DNA of 39,598 bases from Aureispira sp964404215 (GTDB lineage Bacteria; Bacteroidota; Bacteroidia; Chitinophagales; Saprospiraceae), in the NCBI GenBank assembly GCA_964404215.1, contig CAYOJF010000045.1, positions 1 to 39,598 on the forward strand, given 5' to 3'. Position numbers and translations under genes: made by a program. Each line of letters begins with the position of its first letter. Within the stretch, counting starts at the first letter, position 1. Under the pieces are notes generated by a model. It was not told the origin of the DNA. It saw nothing but the letters and a program-made list of their open reading frames with translations, and made no database searches. Below, piece after piece: positions 25,901 to 33,400 of this stretch.

Positions 25901-28791
25901 AAATCTGGTTCACATCCAGGGCAATTAGCTGACGCCGCAATAACATCTCCTCGACATACTTCTACATCTGTTGATGGAGTCATTGATATTTGAGGCTTTG
26001 AAACAACGAGTACATGTGTTATCTCTCGTACTACAGGAAAAACAATGGAAGAATCTTTTAACCAACAGTAGTATCCTGGACAGCTACCATCAGGTGGATT
26101 GTTATTATTATTATTAGTGGAATTGTGTGGTTCCCTGTAACAATTTGATTCATCAGGAGGACACTGAATCGCTCTCCAACTGTAATTAATACTTGCTTGT
26201 GATATTACTAATTTTGTAAAAATAGTATCTACATCTCCTACTCGGATTGTATAAGTAAAGTCATCTGATGCCCCATCATTCCATTCGAATCTTGGACTGT
26301 TGAATCCCCCACTAGGGAAAGAGAACGTTATAACATCTCCTACACAAGCAACATTTCCTACCGTTAAATTAGTTGCTGAATCCCTTGCCGTAATTTGATT
26401 TCCACCACAAAAAATTACCTCAAAATCTGTCGAATTAGAACTTGTACACCCTCCATCTGTAACTTCTAGAGTCATTTCAAAGTTCGCTTGAATCGGAATA
26501 CTATCTGAAAACCATGTACCATTCGTATTATTAATAACAGGAGTACTAACACTAATTCCATTCTGAATCCAGTTATAAGTATAATTCCCTGTTGCTCCTC
26601 CAGTAACTGTAGGTGCTAATAATAAATCATCATCTTCACAATGAACACTTCTGTTCTGAAATGTAATTGTGGGAGCATCTGTTACTACAAAAGAATGCGT
26701 TGCCTCCCCTACACAATCTCCTTCTTGTACAATTACCTTATAAACAAAATCACTACCTGTAGTATTTAATACTTCACTGTAGGTGTCAGCCGTAGCACCA
26801 GTAATATCTGTAAAAGTAGACCCACCATCTGTACTCTGTTGCCATTGATAACTATCAGCCCCAGTTATACTACAAGATAAGTTCATTGTTGATGTTTGAC
26901 AATAGGTTGAAAGTCCACCATTAATAGTTGGTGTAGGGTTATCGATAACTCTAATATCATAACGAATCTCACTAACACAATCTAAACCATTGTCACTATC
27001 TGTTATATAATCAATTAAGCCATAATAAGGTGCTGTGGCATTCGTTGATAATAACCCTGTAGAGGTTGTATAATTATCTGAACCTGCTGTGTAAGTAAAG
27101 GTTCCAGCCTGTGCACTAGTTGTACCATTAAAAACTCCAAAACTAAGACTTAGCGTACCTGTATAATCTGTAATCTGAGCACTCAAATCCAATCTAGTAT
27201 CATCACAAATAGTATAGCTAGGAGAAGAAGAAGCTGGTGCAGGAGTAAAAGTAACAACAGGATTCTTACGTGTATTAATAACTATCTCATCTGTATTCAC
27301 ACAGTCATTTTCATCCGTTACTTCTAAGATATATCTTACAGAATTGACTAAATCACTAGAACCTGCCATGGAAGCAGTAAATTCCTGCCGCCTATAATCC
27401 CTAGAACTTCCTGTAGTAGCAGGAATACCTGTTATTCCAGTTGTATTATCCTCTCCAATTGCTCGCCATACAAGCGATTTATAGTCAGACCTGGGCGAAG
27501 AACACGGATCTGAATAATTAATTACATTGGTAGCATGACTCACACCATAATTAAAAGAAGAACCATCCGCCTCTGTATTACCAGTATTACCAGTAGTAGT
27601 GTTATTTGGATTAAAAGCATTATTATCATTACATCGTTCTGCTTCCAAATTAATTTCAGTCCCTTCACAAACAGTTTCTCCATCTAATGAAGTTGTCCTT
27701 TCAAGATAATCAATCTGTACAGCAGGTCGGTCATTAAGAATAATATTAGATAATACTTTCGTGTCTGTACAAAGACCATTATCAGCAGTAACACGTAAGG
27801 CATAAGTACCTGGTCCAGCAGTTCCATATCTTAGCGATCCTTTTGAAATTTCGGGGGTAATTGTTACAGATCCACTAGATGTAGCTGTTACTCCTCCTGT
27901 AACTGAAAAAGTATTTGTCCCATCATCCAGCTCCCATGCATAAGATCCTGTAGTATTAGTTGGACAATTATCAGAACAATTAATAGTTGCCGTTAAATTA
28001 TCATATATACATATTTCAGAATTTGTAGTTCCTATATTAGCCCCTAAATTAGGTTTAGGATTAATATTAATATTCCCTACAGCAGTGGCTAGACAATTAC
28101 CAGATGCAGCATTATAGATCAATGCTGTCTGTGGTGTAGTAGCATTATTATTTTGAATAGTTAGTGAATAACTATCCATAATAGTAGCTGACACCGCATT
28201 CCCCACAAAATCACCCTCATCATTTGTTGTTTGTGTTAGAGAATAACTCCCCCCTGCCCCTGGGATTCTGTAGGTGTAGAGAGGGGCATCACAAGATGTA
28301 CAACTGATGGTCTGTCTATGTGTTTCCCCTTCACAAACATCAATATCTGGTAGAGTAAAACTAGGGGTTGATACAGATATTATAGTAAATCCATAATTTG
28401 AAGTACAGTCATCTGCACTATTAGTACTCCCTGTCACAACGGTTGTCAAAGTAAAGGCATCCGAGACAGCATTTGATGGAATAGTTACAGTTACTCGACG
28501 ATCTGTTGCTGTTATTGATGATGGAGTAGTAGTCACTCCTGATCCAAAAGACCATGTATATGTAGCTGACCCTCCAGCACCAGCAGCTGGTGCAATGAAG
28601 ACATAACTCATACTTTCACAAACATTTAAATCTGTTGCATCTGCTGGTGTTCTTGTTTGAACGGCTGACCCTACTGTGCCATCTGAAGGATCAATAGCCC
28701 TAAGCGTCAAATCACCACACTGACCTGCTATTTGGGTTGAAAAAAGGGTAGAAATAGTAATCAGTACTAAAGTAAATGTATTCTTCCACAT
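16990..28791 (-). CDS. Giant secreted surface protein with Ig-like, SprB-like, PKD and Omp28-like domains and T9SS tail
   Basis: A 3933-residue protein with a signal peptide (MWKNTFTLVLITIS to TQIAGQ) and an AAAGG ribosome-binding-like motif 6-10 bases before the ATG. In order: Ig-like domains to about 1850, many with a CxxCxYxW core, and a conserved block at about 1850-2575. Next come SprB-like repeats ('FDP..aGxHxVTYxYTDxxGCxDS' type) to about 3295, one of them interrupted by a jelly-roll domain near 2610-2772. A PKD domain around WNFGDG (about 3331) follows, then a jelly-roll/ConA-like domain (about 3395-3590). An Omp28/thioredoxin-like domain lacking its CxxC (about 3594-3710), a beta domain and a T9SS type A tail from YPNPAYSF (about 3857) close the protein. 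It has the architecture of an adhesin exported by T9SS. Its ligand is unknown. It is collinear with the gene at 30452 and has its own terminator. Confidence 0.93.
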   Translation of the reverse strand: MWKNTFTLVLITISTLFSTQIAGQCGDLTLRAIDPSDGTVGSAVQTRTPADATDLNVCESMSYVFIAPAAGAGGSATYTWSFGSGVTTTPSSITATDRRVTVTIPSNAVSDAFTLTTVVTGSTNSADDCTSNYGFTIISVSTPSFTLPDIDVCEGETHRQTISCTSCDAPLYTYRIPGAGGSYSLTQTTNDEGDFVGNAVSATIMDSYSLTIQNNNATTPQTALIYNAASGNCLATAVGNININPKPNLGANIGTTNSEICIYDNLTATINCSDNCPTNTTGSYAWELDDGTNTFSVTGGVTATSSGSVTITPEISKGSLRYGTAGPGTYALRVTADNGLCTDTKVLSNIILNDRPAVQIDYLERTTSLDGETVCEGTEINLEAERCNDNNAFNPNNTTTGNTGNTEADGSSFNYGVSHATNVINYSDPCSSPRSDYKSLVWRAIGEDNTTGITGIPATTGSSRDYRRQEFTASMAGSSDLVNSVRYILEVTDENDCVNTDEIVINTRKNPVVTFTPAPASSSPSYTICDDTRLDLSAQITDYTGTLSLSFGVFNGTTSAQAGTFTYTAGSDNYTTSTGLLSTNATAPYYGLIDYITDSDNGLDCVSEIRYDIRVIDNPTPTINGGLSTYCQTSTMNLSCSITGADSYQWQQSTDGGSTFTDITGATADTYSEVLNTTGSDFVYKVIVQEGDCVGEATHSFVVTDAPTITFQNRSVHCEDDDLLLAPTVTGGATGNYTYNWIQNGISVSTPVINNTNGTWFSDSIPIQANFEMTLEVTDGGCTSSNSTDFEVIFCGGNQITARDSATNLTVGNVACVGDVITFSFPSGGFNSPRFEWNDGASDDFTYTIRVGDVDTIFTKLVISQASINYSWRAIQCPPDESNCYREPHNSTNNNNNNPPDGSCPGYYCWLKDSSIVFPVVREITHVLVVSKPQISMTPSTDVEVCRGDVIAASANCPGCEPDLDYFWDGSGTPITTTVDTDPAAFSYPVTSPNNTDILSVIVEDDYGCRDTVDRMITIRPLPNLAVSPFDTAFYCPSSTAILSATGEPFTTYDWSNGQDVPVITVSDTAGYYYVTATLGNCMEEDSIYLTNYTIRKPVIRDTARNVINSTYYICGSNQDSLIVEGCTACSYVWNTSATTPSIVTVGNGGYYVTQIDTNGCTSISDPILVIQSTDGMNQNSSASPSVICNGQSAILEVPPCINCSYNWYRDVTLSSVPDTIVGRNRRLYSANTNGVYYASIENEDGCVFYSTPFSVNSNSVTPPVITTNTNYICTNGMATISAPQDSTYGYQWYRNGTVISGEIASQYSATLSGNYSVDITFDNGCMVSSNILSVRDTVFKPTITPDPILGVQSICTGDSITISTTLGPGWNYQWYRNGMAIGGANRSSYSSSQAGAYYVEVETDFLCRAISDSTVMAISDLGQRTVSISSNSVCEGDSARVSVSLCPGCKYQWFEAISRVPIDTSSTTSNYQENVLQSGLYYAEVTSEDGCIVNSDSIDFTVNSVVKPAIVTLGGNAGVCNGRNAVLSTFGCIGCDYKWIKNTNPVIGGPNDSTLTVSNTNDVGFYQVEVTYPIGCKAISDSLEVTNGGFTATLDTNDYVICNGVGEMLMTTPVNNQNTYTLFRTTNPIIVNQNTPDFYVTQPGVYSVKVTDINGCEEFTNAIELVDVNIVPVLSSRATSDPTSIAASAICGVDGRVFFEASSCPGCNFQFEKVGSPNTIIKPFSADNFVLSTAGISGAGNYLVRGEYLGCEANSNLIQINYLDSIDLTTSFTDTSICNGTSITLSYDSIALANCGTCGFRWLRDTAITVGRSINGATNPNLTTIEDGYYALQITDLVNGCVDTSELIRVLEVNPPVGFDLRLDTVGAFSGNIATPLAATGNSIDLREWVFPASARAGAIVDSTTTVWFSSSPYSGALSPNAGIENDSIFNPDDSLAGFHLITYSFDTSGCVFTTSDVLEILPPPGVDVVNINPASVAYEACVSDTLVITTNNLNYPVDSVEVYNQQGAYVGVIVDSISVDTNTFGGFTVYNTTMMIRIPPEAKESSFRLSNSTGAPGDTLLTAFVLIHNQDLQITGLPNMLCSNGTPIVLTGTPSGGTFFVEDFAGAILPTVMTGDTLDPTMLTASFYVDGVQDVDVVYSFTESYTNGNLCPQLDTTIVDIEAREVFLNQIIYNEIAVSQDSELLTNLVSRVFPQRAKAIRPSFDISFSGSFTNPAGSPTHFLPNNAGVGRHALTYIIENGDCINSVEDSITVIPAPTALALPDTICSNHAPFTFGRDNGYTFQVNGPYFVDAGITSYTDTRNIMSVRSRVMDRGVGNPVIINQAIDTVTNATNLETYIYDVSQYADSVVHDTLIIQYRFLRSTDSLGVVNSLDYVIGEIHKPIFIETQNDTVQINRNVVDSIYCEQNNLRLLGGIPSTNLYGIGGYFTLEGGTGAYAMEDTLENNVLNPYLVHNIDSTIDVNYRLIYYLDGVVCRNSDTMNILIPERVNTDFFTSTGTDEFCDSDPAVLITSNIVAPDTAIWKIGGVPQSSYEFKPQPLSPGIHVVELEAIDIYGCRYTTKDTFTVHGLPDITFAPVIAGQYCTNDPAVPFTIDPSPYCPDFDSTSAQFLLNETFDSGIPATWTVYNERPGSKQWQPDAAAPYAGAGCVVVDTTQFNDTRTTLVTDTLQLIAGHNYKITFLAKVDEIDPGCSVGTCNAKMRVLMGRQNNLLFLNTVPADYPQLANDEAYVPFTVDFTPIATGPWFLGLQVYTEDWGRAIRVDELRMRDITAPACNTAGIGYMSGPGTTNILDSAYVFDPAAVSPGNHDVTYIYTNTKGCTDSVVQNITINAYPVVTMTDLDSFYCDNNPAQTLVGAPAGGQFSNLINGNLSDTLSPQFTPATYTPFYGGTDMVRYDYTDPATLCSSFIEDYVFVQQIIDTATFDIDGGGLGFCENEDSVVLTVTATSPLGETGVFYGHGVRRGNTGSGGAIFYPDSAIIDAGRTGDMELTYIFPTGSGCVDTTRKVVRVHANPDLSWMNLPDSICLNGDSIRLFVLNRVVGGPLGNTITYDTLSGRGSFTTAPANFVGLFDILAPGRGNNHPDPYAQILYEYIDVTKGTQGCSDRLEDSVRLDTVPVIRYQGVDPYYCENQDSTLVMIFPTYKAGSGFLQISEGGDTSTLGQSYYWIDPPSLVDTNLVTNQYNLYYTYEDTRGCIGEGSSSFEIRPFPRINFDTLAQDSFCQSDVLFNLMDRVPDSIDYGFFTDNLALTSITNDSMLNLAALPGPRLVTYNFTDSATVCSNNDSFMVYVFNTPDLTFQTFGGCVGSDVTFDGEMLNADPSIDSITNITWNFGDGTIVNSPLDTTRTGIPLIQYQYGASNVYNAILNVTNQGLCITSDTQKVIISPSVDLANGDYEEDFQGTNGSWQDDQPIDGINTTQVWQYVNSLEGDVIRDSLNGAWVTVGNQVYGQGMTGWLYTPCFDFTQSDRPMIKMDMWRSMLDNVDGVVLEYYRKDSADWVVVGDDNEGINWYQSNFVLARPGQQQNVTYPHGWTGESMMRSDNKAWEDPRFRLDQFCGKDDIRFRLAFASAPQTITGLGLEGVAVDNIFVGERTRNVLVEHFSNEQHKDAISQNMHYTDLSVYNQVFNSYNGLDVVLVQYQSGNAGYDINYALNTADADARVLTYGLSSENRFLLNGMRVTSSNLSSDMRQQDLDQAMLQFPKFDINIGTIVDNGGSVSVTADVTRLESLPSDSIDVHVVIIQDSLATDSQNNEKLNVMRKMLPDNGGTEFSTASFPIGVARTIAPPAWDYTTMQGRLSSPNAAAQIPGRLEAVVFVQNRRTKEVYQAATTQDVNRFINVDNVADAVGQEITDLKVYPNPAYSFFNVGFSQALEGEYNWQLIDVMGRVLQTGTAEQGIETFQVQADGLTTGTYFLIMQNEEVYVQRKVVIVR

Positions 28792-28835
28792 AGAGCCTTT
28801 TTTTAATATTATGTCTGTTAATTACTTTCTGGTAG

Positions 28836-28879
28836 AAAAATAATCAATAAACCATAAGTCTACTATGATTCATTGATTA
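28836..28879 (-). terminator. Rho-independent terminator of the 468-residue FG-GAP gene
   Basis: On the minus strand the stem TAATCAATGAATCATAG pairs imperfectly with CTTATGGTTTATTGATTA around TAGA, with G-T pairs and one bulge. It is followed by TTTTT (A-run 28836-28840). It begins 15 bases after the stop codon at 28894. Confidence 0.72.
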
Positions 28880-28893
28880 CTTTTTTAAACTTA

Positions 28894-30300
28894 TTACTGT
28901 AGTATTACTTTCTTTTCTAAAACTCCCTCTCCTGTCTGTATCCTCAATAAATAAGTTCCTTCATCTAAGTTATCTAAATTAATTTGCTGCTCTTCCTCTA
29001 GCTGCTTGACAAGTACGGTCTGCCCTAGTGTATTGAATACGTCTAAATTTCCTGTTAATGGCTGTTCAAGATTGATAAGACTTGTAGTTGGGTTGGGAAA
29101 GATGGCTATCTCTAGCTTAGGCTGTACTAAGCTAGGTAAGCCTGAAACTATAGTTCGATTTTCCAAAAAAACAACTGTGTCTCTCAAAAGAATAGCAGGG
29201 GTAACATTATTGTTAGGGTAACCATATACATCTAAATCCCCATCCCCATCTATATCTACTAAACTCGAAAATTTGACAACGTCGTAAAAATTTGGACTAC
29301 TCTTTATCGAAGAATAAGGGTTCTGAACTTGATTTATTATTTGCTGAAAACTTACTTGACTTCCTGTACTCCCTTGATTTTGAAAGTAAGCATCTCCTAT
29401 TAGAGCATCTACATCTCCATCCCCATCACTATCAGCAAAATTTAATTTTGAGAAAAAACTAGGAGTCGATCTCATACCAGTATGTAAGGTATCTGTGAAA
29501 GCAGGTTGTGTTGTATTCCCTGTATTTTTTAAGCACAAATAGTTTCTAACATTTCCAGTGGTAAAAGGAGCATATCGTAAAAAAGCATCCTGATCCCCAT
29601 CTCCATCTATATCTGTAAATGCCAAATCATTACCATAATTCGATAATCTAAAAGTAGAACTAGTTGCCCAGTTATTAATGGTATCTAGAGGATTCATCGA
29701 ATTAGGTCGTTTTATGAATACAGGATTAGAAGCAGTACCTGTATTTTCTACATAAATACACCGCTCTGTAGCTCCACTATAATAATCATAACTGCTCGCA
29801 AAGCAATCCTGATCTCCATCTCCATCTATATCTACAAACGTAAGATTCAATAAACTATCAGGAAAATTATCTACTCCACGTGTAAATACCGGATTAGTAG
29901 CACTTCCTGTATTTTCATAATATAAAGTTCGACTTATATAATAATAGGGATTAGTTACTTGCGTATTTCCATTTGCCATTATATCCAAATCTCCATCTCC
30001 ATCTATATCTACAAAATTTAGATCTGCACCTCGCATGGTATCATTCGGTAGCAAATTAGCCATTCCTGTATTTTCTTGCCATATAATCTGTCCACTAGCA
30101 GGCGTAGCCATTGCCACAGCCGCACCTACAGCTGCTACCATACCCAACTTCTTCATCTGTAAGGTATAGCTCGTAAACTTATCCAATAGCTGCTGCTGCT
30201 TGTATTGGGTATATTCATAAAAACGACCTGTAGAAAATGCTTTATTCAGTTTCTTGGTCAGTTTGCTGTATTGTTTTTGTAAGTAAGTTGGATTGTTCAT
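28894..30300 (-). CDS. Secreted FG-GAP/VCBS repeat protein with long pre-signal extension and T9SS tail
   Basis: A 468-residue protein with two unusual features at the N-terminus. About 48 residues, rich in Lys, Gln, Tyr and Leu and probably helical, precede a hydrophobic signal segment (MKKLGMVAAVGAAVAMATPASGQ). The mature part has five or more calcium-type loops: DIDGDGDLDI, DIDGDGDQDC, DIDGDGDQDA, DSDGDGDVDA and DIDGDGDLDV. It ends in a T9SS sorting domain from FPNPTTSL to the basic end KKVILQ. The internal Met (MKKLG) could be a start of a shorter form, but the frame upstream is protein-like. It lies between the two giants and has its own terminators on both sides, so it is probably transcribed alone. 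Confidence 0.88.
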   Translation of the reverse strand: MNNPTYLQKQYSKLTKKLNKAFSTGRFYEYTQYKQQQLLDKFTSYTLQMKKLGMVAAVGAAVAMATPASGQIIWQENTGMANLLPNDTMRGADLNFVDIDGDGDLDIMANGNTQVTNPYYYISRTLYYENTGSATNPVFTRGVDNFPDSLLNLTFVDIDGDGDQDCFASSYDYYSGATERCIYVENTGTASNPVFIKRPNSMNPLDTINNWATSSTFRLSNYGNDLAFTDIDGDGDQDAFLRYAPFTTGNVRNYLCLKNTGNTTQPAFTDTLHTGMRSTPSFFSKLNFADSDGDGDVDALIGDAYFQNQGSTGSQVSFQQIINQVQNPYSSIKSSPNFYDVVKFSSLVDIDGDGDLDVYGYPNNNVTPAILLRDTVVFLENRTIVSGLPSLVQPKLEIAIFPNPTTSLINLEQPLTGNLDVFNTLGQTVLVKQLEEEQQINLDNLDEGTYLLRIQTGEGVLEKKVILQ

Positions 30301-30404
30301 AATCGTTTTTGATTTTTGATTTTGGTTGTTAATGGATTGACATTGTTCTACTGGGTGAAATCAAATGTCTTATTTTTCTGTGTTCTTATCTAAAAACCTA
30401 CAAT

Positions 30405-30437
30405 GCCTACAAAAAACGCTAATCGTTTTTTGTAGGC
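30405..30437 (-). terminator. Rho-independent terminator of the second giant gene
   Basis: The 14-base perfect arms GCCTACAAAAAACG and CGTTTTTTGTAGGC enclose CTAAT. It begins 14 bases after the stop of the giant gene at 30452, and a T-rich stretch follows on the minus strand. Confidence 0.8.
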
Positions 30438-30451
30438 CTGTAAGTATGATT

Positions 30452-33400
30452 TTATGGTCGTCGCACAATGACTTTCCGTTGGGTATAGACATTGTGGTTC
30501 TTCATAGTAAATATATACATTCCTGCAGACAATTCCGAAGTTTCGACCTGCATATTTTCGGTACCTTGTATGGTTTGTCCTGTTTTCAGGACTCTTCCGA
30601 CTGCATCGATCAATTGCCAGTCATAGTCGCCTTCTAGCGGCTGTGTAAACTCGACTTGGAAGTAATCTTGTGCTGGATTTGGATATAGTTTCATTCCAAC
30701 TACCTCCCATTCTTGTAGACTCGGCAAGTTATCTACACTTACATCTAGCGTATCTACGGGTGCCCCTATCCACTGTGTGATATTTCGAGAAGAAATCACT
30801 TGATAGACTTCTTTGGTCGCCAAATCTTGTATAAAGACTACTAACTCCATACGACTAGGAACCACTGTAGTCGGATCAATAAACCCTACTAAAGGATAAG
30901 TTTTGACATCATCTTTGTTCCAAATTCCGGTATATCCGACTCCTACGTTATCTGGTAACATTCTTCTCATAACAGCTGTTGCTAAATGAGAACGGGTTGT
31001 CTCCACCGAATCTTCTGTCAATGCGAGGCGTAACATTAGTGAATCTTCAAAGTATTCATTAGCTGTAATATCAATCGTTGCGGTCAATGTTCCTGCATTA
31101 TCAATGAAGAAACTTCCGTTTGGCAAGACAAAATCTAAGTCAAAGACAGGATCTTTCAATGCTTCTATATCTAATACTTCCAATTCAGGGTAGTTTAGTA
31201 AGGCACTAGTTTGACTTACCGCATTACTTCCTGTTCCTCCATTGATACGTACTTGATTATTCTCTGATACTCGATATACAAAAATTCTATTATCTACCGC
31301 ATCTTTGGCATCTTGACTGTGACGATAACGTGGATCAAATGTCAAGCTTGGAATAGGATTGGTAGGATCTATACTGAGTTCCGTATGGTATTGCACCAAA
31401 TGTACATCTCTACCATACAATCCATTGAATAAAGTGTGATATAGTTGCTGCTCTATCGCTTCTATTCCTACATAACCAACTCCTGAGAAATGTTCTACCA
31501 ATACATTGCGTCTCCTATTTCCTATTCGAACATCATCAAATAAGAACCCTTCGTTTCCTACATTAGGACCTACTAGTGTATTTGGGTCGGAAGCAAAAGC
31601 AATACGGAAACGAACATCTGTACGTGTACGCAAATCGTTCCCTATATTATCTAGTCGATAACGGGCATTTTCCCAAGTAGGCTGGCTCAATTGGTTGGTC
31701 CATCCAACAGGACTACCTGTCTGTTCTCCTGGAGAACTTACTACAAAACCATCCTGATACCAATTGATTCCTTTATTCGCTTCACCTAATACGACCCATT
31801 CTTTATTCACATCATCATAATACTGAAGTACCGTACCATCTACTCGATTCTGCATATCTCGCATGATCGAGAGTTCTATCATAGGTCTATCTAAACCTGT
31901 TAAGTCAAAACATGGGCTATATACCCAAGCATTTTCTCCTTGACCATAGGTATTGTTGGATGCTAGAGGATCTAATATTCGAGTTCCCCACACAAAGTCA
32001 CCTCCACCATTTCCGTCAGAAGTATTGAGACTTTGTCCTTTCGCTATCCCCCACTGCCATAGCGAGTCTAGGACTATTCCATTGACAGAAGCGGTATCTG
32101 ATGACTCTTGGAACCAGCCACCAGCAGAAACATCAAAGTTTTCTTCATAAGGTACAAATAAAGTGGGGGTTTCTTGTGGCGATATAATAATTCGACGCGT
32201 AAAGGTTGTATCACATTTCCCTTGGTTCCAAACGGTCAAAGAAGGGAAGTAAATCCCAGTACCAGCATAAGTATGGGTATCTTGAGGTACAACTAATGTG
32301 TCTGGTAGGAAATTAATCGTATCTATGATACCATCTCCAAAGTCCCAAATGACTAGAGTCAAACTATCTATCGCTACTCCATTATATTCTATTCCTTGTA
32401 CTTCGGGTACAAATTCCACTAACTTGCCTTGGCAGCCTCCTTCTACATCAAATCCAACCTGAGGTAAAGTATATACTTCTATTCGTTTCTGAATGGTATC
32501 CTCACAACCCGAAACAGGGTCAGCATAGCGGTAATATATATTTCTAATCCCAGCCTGTGCCGTTGGGTTAAACAACGTGTCTGCTACAATACCTCCTGTC
32601 ACACCAAAAGTATAATCTACAAACTGCCCTCCTCTTGGCAATGCATCTAGTGAAATCCGCTCTAGACTATCTCTGACACAGAAATGATCTGGTACTATTG
32701 GCGACCAAGCCAACTGTGGGGCAGGTCGAATCTGAATCGTATCAGAAAGTGTATCTGCACAGGTTCCTCCTGCTACATAACGTTGTCCTATATAATGATA
32801 ATCCAATGGATAATCTACATATACATTCGGAATAGCAAGTGTATCTGGTCGTAACTGGAATGGGCTATTAACTGGCACACCATTGAATAATAATTCGCTC
32901 CCTGCTATTCCATCTGGCAATGGTGTAATAATACCTGGAGTAGGAGCTTTTTCGCAATAAACAAAACGATCAATACTAGGATCAAAATTAACTAGACCTA
33001 CAAAATCTAAATCTGGAATAGTATCTACTACAATAATATACTGTAAACTATCCGTACATCCCTGTGCGTCTGTGTAAACATATTCGATCGTATCTGCTCC
33101 TCCTTGTACGGTATTAGGATAATAAGCATAGGCTAGTGTAGTCCCCCCATTCAAAGTAGGATCTAAATCTACTCCTGATTCATTGATATTATAGGTTCCT
33201 GTATCTGGTGTAATATGCCCTGGCTGGTTCAATACTAGCTGATTACCTACAAAATACCCTGTTTGGTTATAAGCATAAATCGCAGAAGCGCCTGCACGTT
33301 CGCAGATATGTTCTAGTGTATCTGTATTAGGTGCAATCAACTTGCTACCTAATGGATTAATATTAGGGAAAAGTGCTTCGGATAAAGTTAATTCTGGTAA

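Noticed and set aside
16990..28791. DNA-level tandem repeats in the giant gene
   Set aside because: The protein repeats are clear, but I found no long near-identical nucleotide repeats; the modules are strongly diverged.
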